Below, piece by piece: positions 12,606 to 24,201 of a stretch of DNA of 64,000 nucleotides. The notes under the pieces were generated by a model. The model made no database searches. It had not been told where the DNA came from and saw nothing but the letters and a program-made list of their open reading frames with translations. The position numbers were made by a program, and so were the translations under genes. The stretch is from Numida meleagris (taxonomy: Eukaryota; Chordata; Aves; Galliformes; Numididae). Within the stretch, counting starts at the first letter, position 1. Every line of letters begins with the position of its first letter. The stretch covers positions 11,441,399 to 11,505,398 of the forward strand of contig NC_034409.1 in the NCBI RefSeq assembly GCF_002078875.1. The letters run 5' to 3'.

Positions 12606-13422
12606 TACTTTCTAGAGATTAAAATTCAAATGAATTTTAGTGATGAGAAAACAAAACTAGAGATTGAGTTTATGTCTTGGTTTTGGTGTTTTTTCATTGG
12701 ATGGCAAAGGAATAAATTAATCTCTCTTTTTCTTTACTCCTGTCTGACCACTGCAGATAAAACTTACCTCATTAACACGGTGTAGTGATTTGCATGTTGT
12801 GAAGGTGTTCTGTTCATAAGGACGGCAGATTTGATTCCTTATTTGTGATGTGCTTGTGACTTAATCACTTTGGGTAGTAACTGGAACAGATAATCCCTTT
12901 GGAGATTAAGGAAGTGCTACAAAATCAGAATATGATCTTGCAAGCCTTGATTACTTGACCAAGGGCCATCAGCTCTCTTTTTTGATGCTGCTGCTGGAAG
13001 ATACAATGGCAGCTAATGAGATTTTCTTGTGGACACTTCTGAAAACTTAGCTTGCCAGCTGCATCTTCATGCACTCACAAACTTTGCTGATTCTTGCCCA
13101 GAATTTGTGTGTTAATACAGGATTATGAATGTGAAAACTTTATTTATTCTAACCTAAATGTGTACATGTATGAGTGTGAATCAATTGTTTTTAATTCCTG
13201 AATAGGTTAAGGAAAAGTAGAGTACAGCTCTTCTTTTAAAAGCAGGAGAGGTTTCTTCTTCAGTGGTTTGGCTGGATGTCCTCTGCTCCTTCAGCCTGTC
13301 TTCTGAGGATGTATGGATTAAGGAAAGAGGAAAACCGATTCCAGCTGTTTGATGAGTGGGTTGGAACAGCACTACCCCTAATGATTGAAAGGCCGTTCTT
13401 TTTTTGTTCTCCCATATCTGAA

Positions 13423-13472
13423 AATCCCTTAAAGATTCCTTAAATCAGAGAATCCCTTAAAGGTTCCTTAAA
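13423..13472. repeat. Imperfect tandem duplication, 28-bp period
   Basis: AATCCCTTAAAGATTCCTTAAA at 13423 is repeated at 13451 with one substitution (GATTCC to GGTTCC), separated by a 6-nt spacer. A small local duplication, probably from replication slippage. Confidence 0.85.
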
Positions 13473-13950
13473 CGAAAGCTGAATGCCTATTTTTGGTTTT
13501 GCAAAGCTGTAGCAGTTTCTGATAGCTGTGATGTTCAGGACTCACCAACCCAGTAGCCTTTTGCAGATCCTCCTTCCAAAATCCTTTGAACTACAGGTGA
13601 GAATACAGCTCATTTCTCTGCCTTCATACACAGTGTTCTCACTGCTGGCCCGCCTCAGTTCTTTAGCTACCTGTGTGGTTTTCTGTCCTTTCATTCTCAG
13701 TGCTGTGTCGCATTGCCTTAGGAAGGGACGTATCTTTAGTGCAGTTTTTGAGACCTTATGTTGTAAAACTTCTGCTCCGTTTACAGAAATGAGGAAGTTG
13801 GTGGGAGAACATTGCTAAGTTCAGAAACAGGTTGTGGAAAATGTTTCTTACTTACATTTCAACTGAGAGTGAAGCATAGGTTACTGGAGAGTGGAGTTTC
13901 GTGGATGTTGAGCCTCTATGAGGAAAAGAAGTTTGTGGTGGAGATAGATT

Positions 13951-14003
13951 GTTTTTTTGTTTGTTTGTTTGTTTACTTGTTTTTTCTTTTTTCTTTTTTT
14001 CTG
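13951..14003. repeat. T-rich low-complexity tract with (GTTT)4
   Basis: Four perfect GTTT units (13959-13974) lie within a T-rich stretch that ends in CTGCAG. The pyrimidine tract plus CAG resembles a splice acceptor, but the following donor-like GTAAAC is only 10 nt further on, so no exon is claimed. Confidence 0.8.
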
Positions 14004-17000
14004 CAGGCAGCTGCAGGTAAACTACATTGTCGTATTGCATTGTTTTCTTATCTTTTGTGATAGCCATATCCAGAACTGTTTGGAGACCCATCCTAATCTA
14101 ATTATTGCAAAAATCCAAGAATCTGAACAAAAATAAAACAAGCCAAACAGATTTTTTCTTGGTTTAGACTACTTAACAGCTTATATTGAAGGAATGATTT
14201 CAGCATCTCAAGGCTAGAATAGCATACCAATAACCAGTTCAAACTGAAGAACGATGCTTTCAGTGTTATTTAGTGAACAGCAGAAGCCTGAGAATATCAA
14301 AGCGTCTGTGCCATTTTCCCCATAGGAGCATGTGCAACCACTGTGCGCTAGTTCACATGCGAAAATACATAGTGCCCAAACTGGGTGAGCAATTTTTTAA
14401 GTTGCCTTCATACATATTTATAGAGTGAATGAGTTATAAGAGTGTCTGGCTTCTCTTTACACTTCATTGTTGAATTGTATGCCTATATGATCAGGTATCC
14501 ATTACACTCTGCCATTTCACTGCTCAGCCACTTTCCCAGGGGATAATTTATTTATCCTTTTTATCTGCTTGTTTATAAAACTAGTATAGAAAGGAATTTT
14601 ACGTAAGAGAAAATGAGATTTTGGCTGCAGGGAGGAAATATGGAGCATAAGAGAATAGCTAGAAACCATGTAGGCTGAGAGGATGCTCTGTTTCAGTGGT
14701 GTTACATCCTTCAGTGGTCCATCAATTCTGTATTATGTCGGAAGCAACCCCTGCGGTTTCTCAGCCAGAGTGTCTTGTGAAGTCTCTGAGTCAGCAGATA
14801 ATGTAGACAAATTTGGAATTTGAGAGGATTCTTAGAAGAGAATATTATTTTTTTTTCCTTTTAAATTTACATCAAAAAACAGAGCTTCTTAAAAGCACTT
14901 TCTTGGTCTTGCTATATTTAATGCCTTTTGTTTTTATTCTAATGCTATTTTCAGTTCTGTCTGTTAAGGTTTTTATACCAGCCTCATCGCTATTGTTTCT
15001 GAGTGCTTGGAGTACTATACAAAATGACATGACAAACATCTTTCACATGTTGCTCTTTCATCCTCTCCCCAGGGAAGAATCTTGCCTGCAGTGCTGTATA
15101 TTTGTAAGATTTCTGTTGCTAGTTTTGTTTCTTTTTTAAATCTATATACATGTTGCTCTAAGTTTGTTGGAGCAGGATGGTTCAAAAGAGAACCCTTTGT
15201 ACTTGGAGCAGAAGGAGGTGAAGGTTTTGAGTTATCATCTAAATGCCTCCCATGTAAATCTGAGACAGGGTGGCAATACTCCACTGCTTGCTCTCTATTT
15301 TTTAAACCTGCTGATATTTTTGCAGGCTTTTACAAGGCATGGTAAGAGGTTACTGTGGAAAAGCTAAAACAAAATAATCAGTTTTGCCTTTCGCTCAGAA
15401 TGTGTTGTGGTCAGCAGTCATCCTGGCTTGTGTTTGTGATCTGCTTCCAGCTCCTTTGAAACCACTATATGGGACAAATCTCACTCACTGTATTGCTTCC
15501 CTGCACAAGTGACAGGCAGGGGATGTTCACAGATGTAATTAGTCTTGAGCTCTGTGTTCAAGTACAAGCCATCACTATGGCAGTGGTACATTTTACTGGA
15601 GTATCAAGGCAAGGAAATGAAGATAATCTTTGCCCTTCTGTGTATTGTACAGAGTGCAGTGAAGTAATATGACAGGCAGTAGATTGAAACAAATGTTCTT
15701 ACCGTCAGTGTTGCCTGGACATTTCTGTTACAGTGACCAATTCAGTAGGAGCCTAAGGCTGCAAAGTGACTGTAACTGGCAGAGAGAGCTCATTGAAAGT
15801 GACTTCACAGGCTTTTTAGGAAACTGGCTGCAAAAACTGCCTGTTTGGTTCTGGCCAACTGCTCTTGATTAAGGCTTGAAAGACATGAAAATATTTGCTT
15901 GAGTCTGGGGTGAAGAAGCTACTGCAGTGGACAAATCTTTTTTTCCTCCTTTAAAAATGTACAGAAAATCCATGACTTGCCTTTAACAGAAGCAATTTTT
16001 TTTTTTCTCATCTGACTAATCACATGGTTTTAGAACTACATTTAAACTACTTTCTCTTTTCCATTGCATGTTTTTCCAAGGCCATGTAGGATATACTATA
16101 ATAACATTCATTCTTATATCCAGCATTGCAGAAGCACTGATTCTGGGCATCTGGGTTTATCAGTGAATGTTCAGCTGAATCTGGGCTTTGTTTGTTGACA
16201 TTTTGGGGCATGTCTCATCTTAGAATTCATAGTTTCTTAGACTGGGTAGGACTGATATCATCATACAACTGACCCCATATCATACTTTCTGAATAATTTT
16301 CATAGATAGGTTTCTTTCTCATGACGACTGTAACATTGTTTTTTTTTTTTCTTTGCTCAAGCTTGTCTTTTAGAAATATGCTTCAGCTTGATTTAAGGTT
16401 CTTAAAGGCAAGTGATTCATGGTAAGTTAAGTGTTCCCAAGTTAATAATTTAATCCCTTAAAAAAAAACAACTTAATTTCTAGTATAAGTTTCTAGCTTG
16501 ATCTTCTAGTAGTTGAACTTCATTAGGCATTTCACTCAAAATTAAACAATTCCCTAGTATCAGAAGTCTCCTTGCATTCTGAGAAGATGGCTGAATTTCT
16601 TAACACCTGACATTTATTCAGTGATATTAGTTTTCAGTATCTCCAGATGTTTCTATAGCTCCTTTAGAACAATTCCTAAATTATCAACGTCTGCTTAAAG
16701 TGTAGACACCAAGATGAGAAATGAAGCTCCAAATGGTGAAACTGGACATTGTGTTATTACTTATGTGCTCCAGAATGTGCATGCATCTTATAAAGTTACT
16801 TTTAAAACATGTTGTAATTATAACATCTGAAAGTAGCTAGTCTGACTAATGCTGTGGGAAAAAAAGACAGAAGTGAAATATCTAACGTTACTTTGTAGTG
16901 AAAAATAAATAAATAAGTCCATATTAACAGGAGTCTGTCCCCATCCAAGAACTTTGAAAACAGAATTATGTCTTACTGAGCAGTGCCCTTTATCAGTAAC

Positions 17001-17044
17001 CCAATCATTAGCAGTGCCTTAGAAATTTAAAGCAAAGGCAAAAT

Positions 17045-18132
17045 GAATTTGATGGATGGACTACTCACTGGATAAGGAATTGGCTGGATGGTTGCACTCA
17101 GAGAGTTGCTTTCACATGGCTCAATGTCCAAGTGGAGACCAGTGACGAGTGGTGTTCCTCAAGGATCAGTGCTGGGACCAGAGTTATTTAACATCTTTGT
17201 AGGCGACATGGACAGTGGGATTGAGTGCACCCGCAGCAAGTTTGCAGACGACACCAAGCTGAGTGGTGCAGCTGACATGCTAGAGGGAAAGGATGCCATC
17301 CAGAGGGACCTGGACAAGCTTGAGAGATGGGCCCGTGTCAATCTCATGAAGATCAACAAGGTCAAGTGCAAGGTCCTGCACCTGGGTTGGGGCAATCCCA
17401 AACATGGATACAGGCTGGGCAGAGAATGACTTGAGAGGAGCCCTGAGAAGAAGGATTTGGGAGTGTCAATTGATGAATGATTCAACATGAGTTGGCAATG
17501 TGCATTTGCAGCCCAGAAGGCCAACCATATCCTGGATTGCATCAGGAGGAGGGTGACCAGCAGGTCAAGGGAGATGATTCTGTCCCTCTACTCTGCTCTT
17601 GTGAGACCCCACCTGGGGTACTGCATCCAGTTCTGGAGCCTCCAACACAAGAAGGACATGGAGCTGTTGGAGCAGGTCCAGAGGAGGGCCACAAAGATGG
17701 TCAGAGGGCTGGAGCACCTCCCCTGTGAGGACAGGTTGAGAGATGTGGGGCTCATCAGCATGGAGTAGAGAAGGCTCTGAGGGGACCATATACCAGCCTT
17801 CCAGAACCTGAAGAGGGCCTACAGTAAAGCTGGAGAGGGACCTTTTACAGGGGCATGTAGCGACAGGACGAGGGGAAATGGTTTTAAACTGGAAGGGGGC
17901 AGATTTAGACTAGATATTAGGAAGAAATTCTTTACTGTGAAAGTGGTGAGACACTGGAACAGGTTCCCCAGCAAGATTGTGGATGTACGCTCCCTGGGAG
18001 CATTCAAGGCCAGGCTGGATGAGGCTTTGAGCAACCTGGTCTAGAGGGAGGTGTCTCTGCCTAAAGCAGGGGAGCTGGAACTAGATGATCTCAAAGGTCC
18101 CTTCCAACCCAAACCATTCTGTGATTCTATGA
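17045..18132 (+). mobile_element. CR1 retrotransposon, 5'-truncated, reverse-transcriptase C-terminal part to 3' end
   Basis: The largest transposon copy in the window. In the frame of 17088 it encodes the reverse-transcriptase blocks [11 protein letters not shown] (from 17148) and the catalytic box FADDTKLSG (from 17241), followed by the characteristic downstream CR1 ORF2 region ([13 protein letters not shown] from 17487, [22 protein letters not shown]). The copy is dead: the motif order suggests a frameshift near 17105, and stops fall in the same frame at 17427, 17478, 17766 and 17778. The element ends with TCCCTTCCAACC, CCATTCTGTG and a single ATTCTATGA. A complete CR1 is about 4.5 kb, so only roughly the last quarter is present. 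It points tail to tail at the next CR1 copy, 183 bp away. Confidence 0.96.
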
Positions 18133-18315
18133 ATTTTGTGAGGTACGGTAGGAAAGTGGGAAAAAATGATGTTAGGAGATTAAACAGTGAGTCAACAAGC
18201 TTAGGTAGGATTTCTAATTGCAATTTCCCAGTCATGATTTAGAGACAGTAGTGAAGTAGTTGGTTTCCTATGCTCCACTCAAACACTACAATTGGTAGAG
18301 AGAAAAAAAAACAAC

Positions 18316-19250
18316 AATCATAGAATCATAGAATTGCTCAGATTGGAAAAGACCTTCAAGATCATCAAGTCCAACTGCAACCTAACCATACTACCCTAAC
18401 TCTAAGAACCAACCACTAAATCACATCCCTGAGCACCACATCCAAATGGTTTTTAAACACATTCAGGGATGCTGACTCAACCACCTCCCTGGGGAGCCTG
18501 TTCTAGTGCTTAACAACCCTTTCTGTAAAGAAGTTTTTCCTGATATCCAACCTAAACCTCCCCTGGTGCAGCTTGAGGCCATTTCCCCTTGTCCTGTCAC
18601 CTGTCACCAGTGAGAAGAGACCAGCCCTGCTGTCACTGCAATCGCCTTTCAGGTATTTGAAGAGAGCAATGAGGTCTCCCCTCAGCCTCCTCTTCCCCAG
18701 ACTAAACAGCCCCAGTTCCTTTAGTCTCTCCTCGTAGGGCATATTCTCCAAGCCTTTCACTAACCTTCTTGCCCTTCTTTGGACCTGCTCCAGCACCTCA
18801 TTATCCTTTCTGTACTGAGGTGCCCAAAACTGAACACGGTACTCGAGGTGGGGCCTCACCAGTGCCAAGTACAGGGGCAGGTTTAATTCCCTACTCCTGC
18901 TCACCACACCATTCCTGATACAAGCCAGAATGCCATTGGCCTTCTTGGCCACCTGGGCACACTGCTGGCTCATAGTCAGCCGCCTATCCATCAGCACACC
19001 AAAGTCCCTTTCTGTCAGGCAGCTTTCCAGTCACTCCTTCCCAAGCCTGTAGGGTTGCCTGGGGTTGTTGTGACCAAAGTGCAGGACCCGACACTTGGCC
19101 CTACTGAAACTCATACTGTGTACTTTGGCCCATCGATGCAGTCTTTCCAGGTCCCTCTGTAGTGCCTTTCTACCCTCTGGCAGATCAACACTCCCTCCCA
19201 ACTTGGTGTCGTCTGCAAACTTACTGAGAGTGCACTCAATCCCTTCATCA
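18316..19250 (-). mobile_element. CR1 retrotransposon, 5'-truncated, 3' part
   Basis: A CR1 copy in the opposite orientation to its neighbour. Its 3' terminus is at 18316, where the plus strand shows two TCATAGAA units (the complement of the ATTCTATG octamer). The minus strand keeps a 164-codon open frame at 18503-18997 covering the ORF2 C-terminal region ([51 protein letters not shown]). It closes at VVKH, where the family normally continues with Trp, consistent with TGG to TAG. The 5' breakpoint is at about 19250, in the sequence encoding the region just downstream of the FADD box. The longer surviving frame suggests it is younger than the 17 kb copy, but that is an inference, not a measured divergence. 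Confidence 0.96.
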
Positions 19251-22200
19251 AATCAAGATCCATCCTCTTCCCAAAAGGATGGGGTTAGTGTGGTAACAAC
19301 CACTCAAATTAGGGGAATACAGCTCTCAGACTACTTAAGAAATCTTACTCTAGTTCTGACATTAGGCTGGTCATCACTGAAACTTCAGCCTCAGCAGATT
19401 AAGCTTGGCCTTAGCTAGACAGGGTGCTATGAGCTGTACTTTTCTCTAAAAGAAGATTGCATGATTGTCTAGGACATATGGCAGTTTTTTTAGGCACCAG
19501 CACCTGGGAGACAGTGCATGTTCTAATTTGATATTTGGTGTAGGTAATGCCTTCTGGCTGGCCAACTGAACTGTATGGTTTACCATGCAGAGAGTAGCTT
19601 CAGACTACCTTCCAGTGGCCAAACACATCAAGATCAGGTAATATGGAATGGGACACAAAGGAGGCTAGTAGTTCAGGGGACGATTGTGTGGATCTGCCAC
19701 TCATAGGGAATAGGAGTGGGCAGTTGAGAGGCAATTATGTGGAACTGAAGGGATGCAGAAGTGGAAATCGGGTCAAATGAGAGGAGTACTGGGAAGAATA
19801 CACAGATCCCAGAGGAAGAGGTGCAAAGGGGTTGATCAGACACAGGATGGCAGGAGATGGGAGCATGAACCTGGGTGCTGAAATCCCTAATGACCTGCTT
19901 GTTCATCTGATTTGCACACTGCTGCCTTCGGCTTCATTTGCATGGCTTACATACCAAAAGATACGATTTGCTGGGGAAAGTTATTTAATCTATAAAAAAG
20001 CAATTTAAGAAGCACACTATCAAGAAGGTGCTTAGGGCATGAATAATTATATGGCATATAGGAATACAGTGCCTTAGAATCATAAATAAGAGAAGTTTAG
20101 TAACATTATTTCAGTTTGTAAAGTTTTTACTAGAGAGCATATCAATTTAACAAGTAACATTTTCATGTCTTAACCATGGTAGTAGTCAGTATGGTTTTTC
20201 TTCTGAACAAAGAGTGAACACAAACCATAGATAGTTTCAGACACTTCAGGTAGTGTATTTTCCCCCCATAACTCTTAAGATAAAATGCTAAATTGCCTCA
20301 GCAGAGCCCTGTGTGAAAGTGGATGATTTTTTTTTTATTTCCTTGCTTTCGCCTGAACGTGTAGTTTGACAGTGCTCTGTCTTGTTGTCTTGGGTTTGCT
20401 GGTCCTTGAGAGTGAAGCTTACAGTCCTAAATTCACCATCTGCACTGTGAAGGCAAAGAGTTCGGAGAGTTCTCAGTGTGCATGGTGCAGGGTGGGAAAT
20501 GCTGCTGGTATCCTCAGCACATCCTCCTAGTACCAAAACCTACCCATAGCCTACACGTGTGATGCATGCATGCAGCCATTGCTTTATGGAGATATTTGGG
20601 ATAGAGGTGGTATGCTCTGTCTTTTAAAAGATACCTAAAGAAGGGTGCCATTTACCTTGGTGTGCGTGTGTGGTTATGCACTTGCCTATGTGAACTGTAA
20701 GATCCCCTGGCCAGGAAGTGGGAAGCATGAGTTGTAAATTCTCTTTTTATTTGCTACCTTCTAGTTAAATGTCCTCACCCTAGATGCCAGGCTGGCTTAT
20801 ACAGTGATAAAACACTCTACAGAGTACTTCTGAAATTATATAATGTGAAGAACCAAATACAGGATGCTCTGCTTTCACTCTGTATTCTTTTCTTTAATTT
20901 TGCCTTTGAAGAGTGAAGTCTTTGGAGATGAAATTATCTTCTTTAGCCATTTATCACATGTAAGGAGGGACATCATCCCAGTTGAGAGCATTTTACTCTG
21001 AAAAGGGCAGTTAATAATGCCAGTGTATGAACTTAGCAAAAACCTGAAGTTAAATGTGTAAGACTATCCAGCTCACTAGTCTTATATATACATAAATAAG
21101 CATCAGAAGAGTGCCTTACTAAGTTGTGCATGGTAGGTGGCTGCTCTTTTGAGATCTGGAGATAGATCAGAATTTGTTCAACCTAATTTGTCATGGATTA
21201 CACGGGTAGAATTAACGTAATATTCATGGGAATGCTAACCTGGGTCTTGTATTTTTTTTAGCATATCCCTATAAAGTTTCTTGCTGTAATATGTTTAAGA
21301 TAAATCTCTTTTAAAAAATATTAGAAAGGATTGCAAGGTTTAATTCTAATTACTAAATATTCTTTGCCTTACATGATTGAAGTTTAAACATTCAGTAATC
21401 GTTTTTCCTTTGAGACATGTCAGAATTACTGCTGGCTCCATTTATTTCTCATTGTATGACTTCCATGTGAACGAGGTCATGCCACCATTCACTTCACATC
21501 TGATTTTAAGGTCAGATGAAGAGTTAATCAGAACCTTGGTTACTGGTGGGCAAATGTATTAGTAATTTTTCACATTCTTCTGGTCTTACATGAAGTGCCA
21601 TTACTAAATGAAGATATGATGAATCATAGTCAGTTGACATTTGATGTGGTCTGATAGGAATGCTGAGAACTGGCTGGAGTGTTGAACTGGTCTTGATCTG
21701 GGACTGAGATTTCTTTCTGAATTTGGTAAACAGTCTGGGGCCGGCACCTGACTCCTATTAGCATTCCATACCTGGATTAAGACCTACAGTAAGCGGGTTG
21801 AGCAAGCTGTATATTTGCTACAGTTGAGTTTTTACATAAACAAAACTCTAGAAATTGCATGAAAAGCCACTCTCTGTAGGATGACAGTCACTGGCATGGC
21901 AGGTTTGTGAGCTTTTAGGATAGAGAGATCACTGGCACATTTGGACACCGTTAGACAGTTTACCAGGCACGCCATGCTTGTGTAGATGATAAGGCTATAA
22001 CTAGTCATCAAATTATTACTCCTAAATCGTTATTACTCCTTAAGCAACAAATTATTTTGATGCAGCACAAGGAGTTATGAGTATTAGGGAATGAATGGAA
22101 TAATTTTTTTTTCTTTCATTTTCAGCATCTCTGAGTTCTTTTATGAGTCTGCCCTGTACTGCTTAGTGCACAGGCTTGCATTATGTCAGATTTTGGAATA

Positions 22201-22795
22201 TAGTATCTTACCCTGCAGGAAATGAGCAGCATAGAAAAAGCTTACACCTAAAATTTCAGGAAAATTGAAGCTTACGGGAGAAAGCAATGCTTTGCACCGT
22301 AGACAGAAAAATAGTACATTGATAACTGACTGGATACTGAGGTTTAGGTCCAGTTTCATGCCCACCTCTTTTTTAATGGATAACATAGCTATAAAAAAAA
22401 ACTGAAGTAGTTTGAATGCTGTGCTGTAGCACAGACCATGTTCACACCATGCTGATTATGGTCTGTCTGCTTAGACAGTAAGCTGCTTAGGATACTGACT
22501 TTTTCTTCATACAGCGCCTACCAGTATCAGGTCTTGATCTCAGGGGATTTTGTGTGGTATATTCCTTAATGATATGTGAACAGCAGCACTACTTAGTAAA
22601 ACTCATTCCTTCCGTGACTCCAGAAAATACTTTTTGCTGATGTCTTCTATATATAGAACTGTGAACTGTTTAAAAATGAGCTCAGAAATTGCCCTGTGTG
22701 GGTGTGGAGTGTCTCCATTTATTTTCTTTTGAAATGTACCTGGTAGGTTTATTTCTGGTGATTTTTGTTTGTTTGTTTCTCTTTGTTTTCTTCTT

Positions 22796-22809
22796 CCCCA
22801 CCCCCCCCC
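22796..22809. repeat. C-rich run (C4 A C9)
   Basis: Short C homopolymer interrupted once by A, following a T-rich stretch. It reads as a low-complexity pyrimidine tract. Confidence 0.85.
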
Positions 22810-23936
22810 TCTGGCAGAATCCTTTTCTTTTTCATAGTGTATACTCATTTTAGAAAGTTAATATAACCTTTCAAACTTCTAACTTGTAATTCAGTAGTTT
22901 ATTCTTGACTATATATCAGAAGTTACATAAATGGTAATAGTGGTAGGATGCTAAAAGGGTAATTATCTACACTATTTCAAATGCTTTTTTTCTAAGTGCC
23001 TAATTTATTAGCAGCACTTCAAAGCATTCTTTTTGAAAGAAAAAATACATCTGCTCATGAAGACTTTCTCTAGTCAAAAATGCCTATCAAATTTAGATCT
23101 GGACAGTTAGGCAGTGAATCAAAGAAAGCAAGTCCTGATCCGAACACTTGGTGTATTAGTAAAGTCATGGGGGCTCGTGGTACATATTGTAATCGAGAAC
23201 TGAATTTTAATTAAAAGTTCTTGTAACCAAAAATTTATTTCTTGGATAGACAGAACTTCTGTGAAAGTTAGCTGCTGCTGCTTTGTATTCTAACACAACT
23301 TATTCATATAAAATCTTGATTTTACTCTAGTATGTTTTAAATAATTTAAAATAAGGACTGTACACTTTATTTAAAATCTATTGATGTTCTTTTAGATATA
23401 AAAAAATGAGGCAGATGAAATTAGTTTATCTATATTTAGGCACCCTCTGTGTTTTCCCCTGTGGTGAATGGGTCTCATGTTGTGTAAGCTGTGTTTAAGC
23501 AATCGCAGCTGCATTGTTTAGCACCTCTGTGGAATAAACACTTCTCTTCCTGTCCTGCCTTACAGTGGGCATCTCATCCCTGGACCGCAGGCCAGGAGCA
23601 TCTAGAGCTGGGATGACATCGGAAATTTGGCTGAGTTAAAACCTCGTTCTCACTCTCCTTATCTTTAGTGACATTTTCAGCTCCTGGCCAATTGAAGAGG
23701 AGTCACCTGGTTACATTCAGCTGTTAAATGGTTGTTTCTAGCTTTTAGATCTCGTAGTATTTTTTTTTTATTTTGGAGAGTAGCAAAAAACTCTTGGAAA
23801 CAATAATCACAATAGAATGTATTTTTAAATTCTTCTGGGGGTTATTTAAGTCTTTCCATCTGGCAGATTAAAAAATAAATAAAAATAAATACACTGTTAG
23901 ACCTAATAGATAAGCTTGATACATCAAGGAAGAGTT

Positions 23937-23981
23937 CAGAAAAATTCATGTGAATGAATTTAACAGAAAAATTCATGTGAA
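23937..23981. repeat. Tandem duplication, 27-bp period
   Basis: The 18-mer CAGAAAAATTCATGTGAA occurs exactly at 23937-23954 and 23964-23981 with a 9-nt spacer. A recent-looking local duplication with no associated element seen. Confidence 0.9.
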
Positions 23982-24177
23982 GCAGCATTTGTGCCACTGT
24001 AGTGGTGCCTCTGAGGGGAAAGAGGTGCTAGTGCTGAATGAACGAGTTGGCACACACTTCTCTGAAAGAGAAAAAACATGCCTTTGTAGATGTAAGGTGT
24101 GGAAATTTGCAATTAGCTGAAGTTACAAAGACATAAGGATTTTTTAGCCTTGTTGTGGGCAGACTAATTCCTCAGGT

Positions 24178-24201
24178 TTGTTTTTTGTTTTGTTTTGTTT
24201 T
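24178..24201. repeat. T-rich tract with TTTTG units
   Basis: Irregular run of T interrupted by single G at 5-nt spacing. It ends at TTTTCATAG, which is a weak acceptor-like context. Listed as low complexity only. Confidence 0.75.

Larger units (their letters stand above)
12606..17044. other. Unique noncoding DNA between CR1 copies
   Basis: No gene is recognised. The stretch contains a 22-bp imperfect tandem duplication at 13423-13472, a T-rich tract with four GTTT units near 13951-14003, and overlapping short open frames at 13.5-14.1 and 14.8-15.9 kb, with none matching a family I know. A small splice-bounded segment at 16374-16421 is noted in the findings. Confidence 0.6.

Noticed and set aside
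13528..13818. 96-codon plus-strand ORF rich in Leu and Ser
   Set aside because: No motif, no splice or promoter context, and overlapping frames elsewhere; consistent with chance in T-rich DNA.
14813..15139. 108-codon hydrophobic plus-strand ORF
   Set aside because: Its Phe and Leu content comes from T-rich sequence, mimicking membrane segments; no family features.
17159..17542. 127-codon minus-strand ORF
   Set aside because: It is antisense to the CR1 reverse-transcriptase region and is a shadow of that sequence.
19095..19418. 107-codon plus-strand ORF
   Set aside because: Its first half is antisense CR1 and the rest runs into unique DNA; no independent support.
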